A stretch of DNA of 64,000 nt from Bactericera cockerelli (Eukaryota; Arthropoda; Insecta; Hemiptera; Triozidae), in assembly GCA_024516035.1 (NCBI GenBank), contig CM044962.1:7350659-7414658 (forward strand), written 5' to 3'. This document shows, piece by piece, positions 30,586 through 40,444 of this stretch. The notes beneath the pieces are model-generated. The model was given only the letters and a program-made list of their open reading frames with translations. It had not been told where the DNA came from and ran no database searches. The translations under genes and the position numbers were made by a program. Positions within the stretch are counted from its first letter, which is position 1; each line of letters opens with the position of its first letter.

Positions 30586-30847
30586 TGTTGTCTTTCCACT
30601 GAGAAAGTTAGAAGAAATTTTCAAAAGATTTGCATTTCAAAAGTGAATCATAGAAACTTGAAGTGTCTACCTGTAAAATAAAACAAAGATGATAAAAAAA
30701 AGTGATTATATTCATTGAGGAAAAAATATTTGTTCAATTTAATAATTATAGATTCAATTCAAATACCTAAACGAATATTTTTCATCTATTGATTTATAAT
30801 CACACTTTTAGTGCTCTTCTGATTTGATCAATACTGATACTTTAGTA

Positions 30848-31066
30848 ACAGTTATAATAATAATAATAAAAATATTGCCTTGTTTATTCTGCACAATTAA
30901 GATTATTAAGTCCTATTATTCCAGCAGTAAGTCCAAGACATATTATTGTGTGGTAAAATTCCCAAGTGGGAGGATAACATGTTTAGTCCCAGCTGGGTTT
31001 CAAGCCCATGACCTCTGGATTACCAGACTGCTGCCTTTACCACTGAGCTACCAGGACAGACTAGTT
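30848..31066 (-). mobile_element. SINE family B copy, reverse
   Basis: Reverse tRNA-like head (GTTTCAAGCCCATGACC, CCACTGAGCTACCAGGACAG), body TCCCAAGTGGGAGGATAAC, and AATAATAATAA start at the 3' end. Confidence 0.8.
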
Positions 31067-32223
31067 GTGCTAGGAGAAGTAAATTATAGAATAATACCAG
31101 ATGATATCATTTGTCCAGAGAAAAAAAATCAACTCTTCTCATTGATCTGTAGCTATAAGCTTCAACTGTTGTTAGTACCTCCTGGGAAAAAAGTTAAAAG
31201 ATTTGATTAGAGGCAGTTTGCGGTTCCACCCACTTACTACTGAATAAAAACAAAAACAACAACTAGCACTAGATGGATGATTTCAAAGTTATGATTCACA
31301 ATGGTTCATCTTCCATCAATTGATTAATAATTCAAATAATACCAAAGCCTAACACAAGCTGGGATTGGTTTGTTGATAGTTCTCATACCAATTGTTGAAA
31401 TAGTTCTCATAACTGAACTATTACATTCAAACGTTAGAGACCATTGATACTTCTCCACACCTATGTTCCTGGGATGAATGGAATTATTTAATGTCCTATA
31501 TGGCATCTCATGACCTATCATATAAAACCAACTTGCAATGAGGCATTTTGCTTTGTTCAAAAGTTATGGTCAAATTCCTGTTGTTCCCACAGATTGAGAC
31601 CCTTTGGAATGAGACCCGTCCATTCTGTTGAGGTTTGTGAGCATGAATATTCTTCCATGCTCAATTTTTACCTAATGATATGCAAACCATCTTTACAACT
31701 ACAGCAAATACCTGAAAAACAGACATCATTGGTAAATAACTTACCTTTGTTATTCATTTTCAGTATTCTGGGAGACTGGAACTGTTGCTATCATTTACTT
31801 CCAGTTTTATGATATGTTGTCCTGTAATTTCAATGAAATTCTCACAGGATTTGAGAGAATCTAGTTGACATTAGGGTTGGAAATAGAAGACCCGGGAAAG
31901 CTTTCGCGATAGAAAGTTATGATTTGAAGGAGAGTCTGTGGACTACGCTAGAGAAAAGTGTGGATTCTAAAAGGAAATCTGATCAAACTATGCACAAAAC
32001 CTACAAAAAGCTTCAACATTCAACAACTGAAGCAAAAAATAATAATTCCAAAAAATTAAAAAGGATTTCCAATTTTTAAATTTCAACTTGGAATGAGAAG
32101 CTAGTAACTTTTCGGATGCTTCAATTTTTTCCCCGCTAGTCGAGTATTAATTGGGGCCTGTTCCACGAGCTACTTTTATTGAAAAATTTCCATACGCAAC
32201 GATGCGCAACCTTTTGATCTTAA
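31067..32223. other. No gene seen upstream of the ZNF143-like start
   Basis: AT-rich DNA. Because the ZNF143-like gene is transcribed leftward and the RRM genes rightward, this region probably holds promoter sequence, but I see no definite TATA box or repeated site. Confidence 0.35.
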
Positions 32224-32352
32224 GGGCGGGATTAATAGACAACATCAATAACTTAAGTCGTTGGTAAGTGTCGATTTTCCCTATCTTACACAGTACGCAA
32301 TTCGTGACTTAGCGCCACAGAGGTATTACAAAAACGTCTATTAATTCCGCCC
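32224..32352. mobile_element. 129-bp MITE with 3-bp TAA target duplication
   Basis: The ends GGGCGGGATTAATAGAC and GTCTATTAATTCCGCCC are inverted. TAA flanks both sides (32221-32223, 32353-32355). A second copy of identical length is at 39145-39273. TWA target duplications are typical of PIF/Harbinger elements. Confidence 0.85.
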
Positions 32353-32355
32353 TAA

Positions 32356-34091
32356 GTTGTGCAATGTTACAAATATCCTTTAAAATAATATTTGGGTGAA
32401 TATTTCCAAACGTGGTTTTTTGATGTCCCCATTGAATAAAAACAAATCGGTAAGGAAAAAATAAAGGAATCCACTAGTGAAATGAAGGGAACACATTAGC
32501 TTTAACTTGAAAGTACATAAAACATATTTTTTTATTATTATTTATATAAAAAATAAGTACATGATATCAGCAAATGTCCGTCCTCTGGCCTGTCCCCAGC
32601 TTGTTTTAGATTGTTTAAATTTATAATAGCTCAATTCCTTTTTAAATAATTAAATTAAAATATAATTTTTTCAAAAGCCAAGAAGACAACTACTTAACAT
32701 TGAATTTTATTTTATTAATTACCATTTCAATTATTTCTATTTTTGACTTTAAAGTGTGTCCCCATACTTTTTGTCCTTCCTCTGGCAAGCCACTTTATTG
32801 CCGTTTTCAAAAGAGGGGAAAGTAACGTCACTCTATGAAAGGAGGGGAAACGTCTCCTACCTCTCTTGTGATTCTAATTTCCACGTTAGTTTTGTTCGAT
32901 GTTTTGGTTGTTTGAAGATTTTCAAGAAGTAAGGTTGTGCGTAAGTGCGTCACAGAAGAGCTTGTCTTTCCTCTGGCAAGTAAAAAGAAAAGATTTATTT
33001 TACTTTAAAAAATATAATGAGATGTTTCTATTTTATTTGCAGATTATTTCTCCATTTCGAAAACAATATTAATATTTTTCTTTTAATATTGCACTTAAAA
33101 GTTAGAGTTATAGTCAAAATGTCTCTCCTCTGGTAGTCCTTCCTCTGGCTATTTTGTACCTATTATCTCTATTTTTTAAAAAACAGGGAAAAATAGAGAA
33201 AAAATAATTTCTCAGAAGTGCACCCTCTAAATACCTAAATATTAATATCCTAGGTACTTGATTTCCCCACATTCAGCTAGTTATTTTAAAAAAATTGGCT
33301 GGGGACAAAAATTGCCCTGAAAAAACCACGTTTGGAAATATTCACCCATTTAATCAAACATTTGAAATGCACAGAATGCTTGAAACAATTAAATTATTTC
33401 TTATATTTTTTACGCTACTTGANNNNNNNNNNNNNNNNNNNNNNNNNNNNNNNNNNNNNNNNNNNNNNNNNNNNNNNNNNNNNNNNNNNNNNNNNNNNNN
33501 NNNNNNNNNNNNNNNNNNNNNNTGCCTGGGTAGGGAGGGCTGGAAAACATCCAGCATGTAGTTTGTGGATTGATATGTTCATCAAAGATGGATTGGTTTG
33601 GATCATTTTTAACAGAGTATGCCTAATGAGACAAACAATAATTATTTTATATCTGCAAAGCTACTTGTGTCCATGTTTTTTTTTTTTTTTTTTTTTTGCT
33701 TCCTCTGTTTATATAACCTTTAGATTGCCTAGTCTAGATAACTAAGAATCAAATAAGATTTTAACTGTAATTGTGGGTTTCATTCTGTTATATTGTAAAA
33801 AGTAAAATAAAAAATGGCATCTAGAACCAGAAATAGTATTATACTCAAGGTTCATATTGGACATGTATAATTAAAAAATATTCATACCAACCTCAGTAGC
33901 TTGATCAATAAGGCGGTGGACTTGTAACCTGGTGGTTCAAGTCCCCATGTCAGCATAGATTTAGTCAAGCGAGTTTGAGTAGTTGTGATATCACAAAAGT
34001 TATTAACACAAATATGATAACTTTTTTTAAATAAGATTTATATTTTCCCTGAATAAAAGCTAAATAAACCAATTAATTTATATGTCAACAG
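32356..34091. other. Intergenic DNA with scaffold gap and SINE A
   Basis: Several CCTCTGGCAAG or CCTCTGG motifs recur between 32580 and 33150, unexplained. N run 33423-33522. A T-run lies at 33680-33697. SINE A occupies 33888-34022 (CCTCAGTAGCTTGATCAATA). The first exon of the RRM gene should lie here or in the gap but was not found. Confidence 0.45.
33423..33522. other. Assembly gap of 100 N
   Basis: A run of exactly 100 N, the usual size for a gap of unknown length. Confidence 0.99.
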
Positions 34092-35379
34092 GAGGTTGAG
34101 CCAACAGAAGTGAAAGAGGATGAACTGTTCATCCATAATTTTGGAGAATCAGTTGATGAAAACGAACTTCTGAACCAATTCAACCAATTTGGAACCATCA
34201 CAAAAGCTCATGTTGCAAGAGACTTCTCAGGTAAGAGCAGACGTTTTGGTTTTGTTTGCTTTGAAACTCCTGAAGAGGCAAACAGAGCCATGTCAGAAAT
34301 GAATCGTAAAAAGATTGGAGGTAAAAAAGTTACTATCACTTTTGTTCAGGTAAAACTTAGACAAAGAGAGCCCAAAAAAACAGGTAGCAAAAAAGAGTAC
34401 ATACCAGGCCCAGACAAAAAAGAGTACATACAAGAGCAAGGCCCAGCCTTATTGAAAGAAAATGAACTTCACATCAGCAATCTTGAGGATTGGGTGGACA
34501 ATCACGAGCTCATGGAGGAATTCAAAAGGTTTGGAACCATCAGAGAAGTAAGGGTGGTACGGGATAAGACAGACAGAAGTAAAGGCTTTGCTTTTCTATG
34601 CTTTGAAACAAATGAGGAAGCCAAGAGAGCACTGTCAAAGATGAATGGATATAAAATCGGAGAAAAAGCTATATCCATTGCCCTAGTGGAGCAGAAGCCA
34701 GGACAACAAGGTTGTAACCCAAAAGAAGCCGACAAGAAAGATAGAATATTTGTCAAGAATCTAGATGGATCAGTCACTGAAGAAGAGTTGAAATCTATTT
34801 TCATACAATTTGGTAATATTATAGATGTTAGAATAAACCAATTTGAAGACACAGGTAAAAGTAGAGGTACTATACGATTTTTTTCATACAAAGCAGCAGA
34901 GAAAGCCATCATTGAAATGAACGGACGTATGATAAAGGAGAATCCTGTATTTGTGTTGTATGCTGAAATTATACCAGGGAAAACTAGACCAACAATGAAG
35001 CCAAAGCCAGCACCACCACTACCCTTGCGGAAAGATACCATTTACATTTCAAATTTGCCCAAAGAAGTAACAGCTAGTAAACTAAAAGACCTTTTCAGTC
35101 GGTTTGGTAGTATTGTCGAGGTAAAAATTGTTCCAGTACAGGATGTTCCAGAACAGCATATTGCATTTATAAAGTTTGTTTTGAAAAAAGATGCACAGCA
35201 AGCAGTTAATTTGATGGATGGTTACCTTTTTGAATCCAGACAAATAAGAGTAACTCTGGCTCATCATAAAGGTGGTAAAAGTTTATAACCGATTCAAGAT
35301 GGCCAAGAAACCAAGTGAGGATCCATTATTTAAACCTAAAAAGCCAAGAAATAGAGCTCTTTATGAGGACATGTACTAA
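34092..35379 (+). CDS. Four-RRM RNA-binding protein, PABP-like (partial, one frame break)
   Basis: A single long exon follows a good acceptor (ATATGTCAACAG); the frame is open from EVEPTEVKEDELF with no ATG, so the start is in an unseen upstream exon. Four RRM domains lie at residues about 11-85, 118-190, 208-285 and 310-385. RNP2/RNP1 pairs are visible as LFIHNF/RRFGFVCF, LHISNL/KGFAFLCF, IFVKNL/RGTIRFF and IYISNL/HIAFIKF. The layout (four RRMs, MNG/MNR after RNP1) resembles poly(A)-binding proteins; no PABC domain is present. The frame stops at 35288, but a one-base shift in the AAAA of GGTAAAAGTT opens a tail (KKPSEDPLFKPKKPR, LYEDMY) similar to the tail of the second block, so the true end is probably 35379. 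The gene lies between two minus-strand genes. Confidence 0.8.
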
Positions 35380-35481
35380 TACATATTAGTATAACAGAAA
35401 ACTTGAACCTGTAGCTCTCTTTCCCTAATCCATACCAATGTGATGTATAGACCCCTGGTCATTAGGAGAAGTCTTGGGGTC

Positions 35482-35732
35482 AAATTATGAAACAGGATTA
35501 GTTAATCTATGTGGACACTATCACTTAACTTAGCCTACAGTGGCACTGTGATTGGTTGATTTTTTTCCCCTTCTTTTCTAATCGTAATTGCAACATTGTA
35601 TTTTGATTTAAACCTTCAATACATAACTAACTGAAATGATAACTTATTATTATACTAAAATTAAATTCTCACTACAGGTCTGTTAAATGATAGTGTCTAC
35701 CTACTTAGATTAACCAATCTTGTTTCATAATA
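35482..35732. mobile_element. MITE, second copy of the family at 28052
   Basis: Inverted ends AATTATGAAACAGGATTAG and AATCTTGTTTCATAAT, with TAGTGTCTAC and GTGGACACTATC further in. Confidence 0.7.
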
Positions 35733-36570
35733 ATTCAGTTCTTAGTATTATGTTTCTTAAAAATCAATTTCTTATTTTACCAATTGGTGAAATTCTTACC
35801 TATATTATTATTTAAACAAAATATTTTAATTTTTTTTTTTTTTCATTTCTAATACTCTTTTTCTATTTTATATGTTCACTTTTTTTTTGTTACTGTTAAT
35901 CCTTTTTATATTAAAAAATAAATAAAATAATTAATTACTACATATTTGGTCATTTCCACTAACTATTCTTCTTTTCATCTATATTTTCACATTGGACACA
36001 GGATATTTTCAAACATAATTTTGGAAAGTATCTCATAAAAATGAACAGAATCAACACAAGCCGATAATTAAATGTTATAGAGACCTTGAGCAAAGAACCA
36101 AAAAAAAGAAGATGGCTAGTGAGTGGTTCAGAGATCCGTGTATTTTCTGAGGTAATAACTTGAAACCATGTGAAGGAAACCTCTTTTTCAAACTTTACAT
36201 CGCCAGAATTTATAATACACTAAAATAGCTTGAATACAGTTTGGAGATGAACCAAACTGTGATTTTCATGGAATTTAATGATCATTATTTCACAGAATTT
36301 TATGAAAATTACCATTAAGTTCATCTCAAAATTCCAAGTTGTTCTTGAGTTTTTTGAATTCCAGGGCATCCTGAATAGTTAGGGCCAAATTAGTTAGACT
36401 CTCACAAAATAATACACAACCACCTGTATCAAAGAACATAAGAAGAAGAAAGAGAGAAAAAAAAAATGTACATATACTGTGTCGTTTGGGCATTGGGCAA
36501 TTGCCCATGTGGCACCAGTTGTAAAGTATTTTTTAAATAAATATTTTTACGTTCTCTCTCAGGATTAAAT
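35733..36570. other. AT-rich intergenic DNA
   Basis: AATAAATAAAATAATT near 35918-35935 could serve as a poly(A) signal for the RRM block. A minus-strand open stretch at 36326-36430 behind an acceptor (TTTGATACAG) is discussed under rejected items. Confidence 0.4.
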
Positions 36571-36660
36571 TCAAGCTAAGCCAGACATTCCCTCAAGTCA
36601 CAGTTTCAACCAATCACAGTGCACCATGGACCTACGCGAGGGATAGTCTGGCTTAAGTTG
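36571..36660. mobile_element. Short MITE
   Basis: Inverted ends AAGCTAAGCCAGACATTCCCTC and GAGGGATAGTCTGGCTTAA; about 85 bases long; contains CCAATCACAGTGCA, a motif also near 28130. Confidence 0.6.
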
Positions 36661-36661
36661 T

Positions 36662-37400
36662 CTGTACCGATAGTTCAGTGGTCAAGGCATCTGACTGGTA
36701 ATCCAGAGGATGCGTGTTCGAAATCAAGGGGAGATTTGACAAGTTATTCTCCCATTTGAGTGATCACAAAATAATACGTCTTGGGCTTACTGCTGAGACT
36801 CATTAGTCCTAGTCGAGCAGTATTAATAAGGTGATATTATTAAGTGAAAGTGTGAGCATACTTCAGAGTTCACATAAGGGATGAACAATCAATCGGATTT
36901 TAAATAGTTAAGAATGAGTAAGCCAAACTACCCTATTTAATAAATTTTGACCCATTCCTTAGCCCAAGGTTGCTTCACATGGTTTCATTCAAAAGTTAAA
37001 CATTAAGTTCTAAGCATGTATGGAACATTCATTGAAAATTTAAGCATGATAGGGTAAAAGTTCCAGCTTGTATCGCATTTTGAACACTTTGATTTTTACA
37101 TTGACTTATTTCTTTAAGTCGGGCTATAATAATAATAAATTTGTTTCTTTGTGTTATTATATCACAATTTTTAGTGGGTAGCGCATAATTATAGGACCTA
37201 ATATCTTATTTTTGCCTATAATTCCGCCACTGGTCGCTGCTCACATTTAAAGCAGCTACTCATTTTTTCTCACGAGATATGAGTGGACCACAAACACCCA
37301 AGAACAGAGCAGAAAGAATCCTGCCCCACTGGGAATCGAACCCACGTCACTGTGCGTGCAATGTCTAGCGCGCTAACTCACTCTGCCACGGTGACTTCAT
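36662..37400. mobile_element. SINE B (diverged, +) and SINE D (reverse) copies
   Basis: 36665-36845 is SINE B (GATAGTTCAGTGGTCAAGG, TGCGTGTTCGAAATC). 37130-37397 is SINE D in reverse (GGGTAGCGCATAATT, CTCATTTTTTCTCACGAG, GGGAATCGAACCCACGTCAC, CTAGCGCGCTAACTC). Confidence 0.75.
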
Positions 37401-37559
37401 GACAAGTCGGGGCTATAATAGTAACAGGAATATTTCATATAGGGCTATGTATAGTTCCATACCTTGGATCACGTGCAATTTCAACTTATTGTTGAAAAAA
37501 AAAAAAAATAATGCATTTCATTAACAAGATCAGGTACAAAATTAATCTCAAATAGTAAA

Positions 37560-37940
37560 GTACTTTTTGGGGTTCGGTGGAAGCGAAAGCCACAGGCTTT
37601 AACCTCGCCCCTTGGTTCACTACATATTCTATTGTGTTCTTTTTTTTTCATGTTATATTTTGTTGAATGTATCTAGTAGTTGACCAATAAAGTGTTCTTC
37701 TTCTTTTACTCTGTCTTATCCCGCTCAAGCAGGGTCGACGTTGTTCAACCTCATGGTTGAGGTTGATTGGTTTTGGCACATTTTTTACGGCTGGATGCCC
37801 TTCCTAACGCCAACGATTCTATTTGATTTAACGTCCTGGATTAGGACGGGGGTTTTACCCTCCATTCGCTGGGAATCGTACCAGCTACCCACATTAACCT
37901 CACCCAGCATGGGTAGGGCCGGAAATGGCATAAAGTGTTA
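37560..37940. mobile_element. Hairpin-tail element and truncated SINE C
   Basis: 37565-37700 has GAAAGCC-ACA-GGCTTT followed by AACCTCGCCCC and an AATAAAGTG end. 37805-37930 is the 3' part of SINE C in reverse (TTTACCCTCCATTCGCTGGG). Confidence 0.7.
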
Positions 37941-37987
37941 AATAATAATAATAAATCTTTCGTTTCATTCAAATCTTTTCCAAACAG

Positions 37988-38890
37988 GCCCAGAACAGAC
38001 AGAGCTCTACATAGATAATCTGGATGTCCAGGTGGGCAATGATCCACTCAGGGTCGCCTTCTGTCAATGTGGAACCATCAGACATGCGCGGGTGGTTCGA
38101 GACCAGTCCAACAAGAGTGAAGGAGTTGTTTTCTTGAGTATTTACAAGCCAGAAGTTGCGAAGAGAGCTATGACTGAAATGAATGGCAAAATGATAGGCG
38201 ATTTCCATCTCTTTGGCAAAACGAAAGCGATTTCAATCTCTTTGGTAGAAAAACCAGGACGAAGAATTGGCAACTACGGGCCCCTGAGGAAAGATACAGT
38301 GTGCGTCCGGAATCTAGAGGAAACCATCACCAGCGAAGAACTGAGGTATTGGTTCTTGAATTTTGGAGGCATTGTGCAGGCCAAAGTCCTGCTGGATGAA
38401 AACGGAAAGAGCCGCCGCATTGGGTTTGTGCAGTATCTGTGCGGTCGCGCCGCAAAGGAGGCTGTGGCCCTCTGGAACGGGTGGGTGCTGAAGAAGGAGC
38501 CAATGTTTGTGTCATTTGCTGAGATCCCGCCAGGGAAGACACCCGCGCCTTCTCGCCCCGATGGTTTTCAAGTGGATAAAATATTCGTCGGAAAAATTAC
38601 CCGACAACTTATCTGGACTGCAGGGACTTTTCAGCCGCTTTGGTCCTATTCTTGAAGCCAGAAAAGAGAGACACAGCAACTTTGGATTTGTTCGTTTCTT
38701 CGTTGCTGACTCCGCTGAGCAAGCAGTAAAGGAAATGAATGGCTATGTGATTGGGTCCCATCGGATCAGGGTTTCTCTTGCCCATAACAAACGGACACAT
38801 CGGAAATTCAATCCTGACGATCCGTATTCAAGGAAACCAACTTATCTCGATCTGTATGAAGATTTTTGGACCAAGCACCCAGATGTCTAG
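37988..38890 (+). CDS. Second RRM (PABP-like) block, three RRMs, one frame break
   Basis: The acceptor TTTCCAAACAG opens a frame without ATG (PEQTELYIDNLD), so this too is an internal or last exon. Three RRM domains correspond to RRMs 2-4 of the block at 34092: TELYIDNLD...; TVCVRNLEE/RRIGFVQY; KIFVGK...FGFVRFF. The frame breaks at an AAAAA run near 38597 within the last RRM (RNP2). The shifted frame continues LPDNLSGLQGLFSRFG to a tail NPDDPYSRKPTYLDLYEDF and stops at 38890. AATAAA follows at 39049. It has higher GC than the first block, mainly 38280-38560. It is a tandem paralogue or an alternative downstream exon; the break may be assembly error or decay. Confidence 0.72.
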
Positions 38891-39144
38891 GTCTACAGGG
38901 ATTAAGATAAGCTCGCATTATTTTTCTCAGGGAATTTATCAATTCAACTTCACAATATCTTACTCAAGCGAGGTCTGAATCTTTTCATTTAATATTTTAC
39001 TTTCTCGTTCGTTATTCTCTTGAAACATTTGTTCTGCATAAATAACAGCAATAAATCCTATTTTTCACTCAATCAAAATGAGTTTTTTATTACTTTATTA
39101 TTTTTATAAAAAAAATTAATCACAATAAAGTTCTGTCAAATTTA

Positions 39145-39273
39145 GGGCAAAATGAATAGACAAATTCTATATCACAAGTCATTGCTAAGCGTCGGTTTTC
39201 CCTATCTTACACAATACGCAATCCGTGACTTAGCGCCACAGAGGTATTACAAAAACGTCTACTAATTCCGCCC
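39145..39273. mobile_element. 129-bp MITE with TTA target duplication, second copy
   Basis: Shares the interior CTTACACAATACGCAATCCG and GACTTAGCGCCACAGAGG with 32224-32352. Flanked by TTA at 39142-39144 and 39274-39276. Confidence 0.85.
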
Positions 39274-39402
39274 TTAGTCCATCAGGATATACACGGAGTC
39301 AAATGCAAAAACATCAAGTGTCCGGTTAATTCTGCCCGGGGAGTGTATATGCCCATTTCTCAAAATTAAATTTTATCAGAATCGAGAGCAAAAAAAACAC
39401 AA

Positions 39403-39865
39403 AAACCCAGCCGGGACATGACAAGTTATCCTCCCATTTGGGATTTTTACCACATAATAATATGTCTTGGGCTTACTGCTGGAATAATGGGACTTTAATA
39501 GACTTAATCGGGTAGTATAAGGCGATAGTAAGTAAGTATGATTTTCTTTGTGGTGAAGCACAAGGCCTCTTCACAATTTTTGTGGGTAGCGCAGCATTAC
39601 TAAGAGCCTCCTGTACTTTTCGAATTCTATTACATCAATTCCTTTTTACTCTGGTAATGCCGCCACTGGTCGTTACTCATACAAGTAACTACTCATTTTT
39701 CCTCACGAGGTATGAGTGGACCCCGAATATCCAAGTACAGAGCAGAAAAATTCCTGTCCCGCTGGGAATTGAACCCAGGGCACCGTGCGTGGAATGCCTA
39801 GCGCGCTAACTCTCTCTGCCACGGTGACTACCAATAAGGCGATAGTATTATTATTATTAGAAATT
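39403..39865. mobile_element. SINE D inserted in a 5'-truncated SINE B
   Basis: SINE B body 39403-39530 and its tail 39848-39865 are split by a reverse SINE D (39531-39834). The 13-bp duplication TAAGGCGATAGTA (39518-39530 and 39835-39847) marks the insertion. Confidence 0.88.
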
Positions 39866-39898
39866 ATTGGGAAGTAAAAAAGCACACAGACAGAGCAC

Positions 39899-40122
39899 TT
39901 ACTCAGCGAAGAGCTCCTGGCGGGGGGCGGGCGCCCTCTTCCTCTGCAGAACATTGTCCAGGGTCAGCTGGTGCAGCTTGGGCGTCTCCAGCACGTGGTT
40001 GTAGCGGGTCTGGATGCTTCGGACGTCTTCGGCGAACATGCGAACATCCCCGAGCTCAATCGTGTCCACGAGACGCGTGTCCGACCACTCCACCGTGCAC
40101 ACCTGCGTGTCCTCGTCGAACG
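39899..40122 (-). CDS. Exon 12: region after the Tudor-like fold, possible C-terminus
   Basis: Acceptor TTTTCCCCAG. Encodes FDEDTQVCTVEWSDTRLVD, likely a second beta-barrel strand set, then ELGDVRMFAEDVRSI and RKRAPAPRQELFAE. The last bases CTGAGTAAGTG can be read either as a TAA stop or as a strong donor (GA|GTAAGT), so whether the protein ends here is open. Confidence 0.72.
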
Positions 40123-40406
40123 CTGGGGAAAATTTATTCGGTTTTCAATCATAATCATTGCCAGCGTCGATGGCATGTTGAATACACCGGTTCCCTTCAG
40201 AACACCGAAGTTAAGCGACATCCAGCGAGGTTAAGACTTGGATGGGTGACCATTCAAATTCTAATTCTCGTGACGCTGGCTTTTCCCGGCCCCACTCAGG
40301 CTGGGTGAGGTCAATGTGAGTAGCAGGTTTGTGAGTTTCCTGCGAATGGAGGGTAAAACCCCCGTCGTGATATGACCATGGCAGTTGAAAGCGACGTTAA
40401 ACCCCA

Positions 40407-40444
<38 letters not shown>

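Noticed and set aside
33295..33745. Open frames running through the N gap
   Set aside because: They are open only because N codons are not stops.
36326..36430. Possible C-terminal exon of the chromatin-type gene (CESLTNLALTIQDALEF, ending in TGA) behind an acceptor
   Set aside because: Its phase does not match the GA overhang left by exon 12 if that exon is spliced, and it lies beyond the RRM genes in AT-rich DNA. Kept only as a note.
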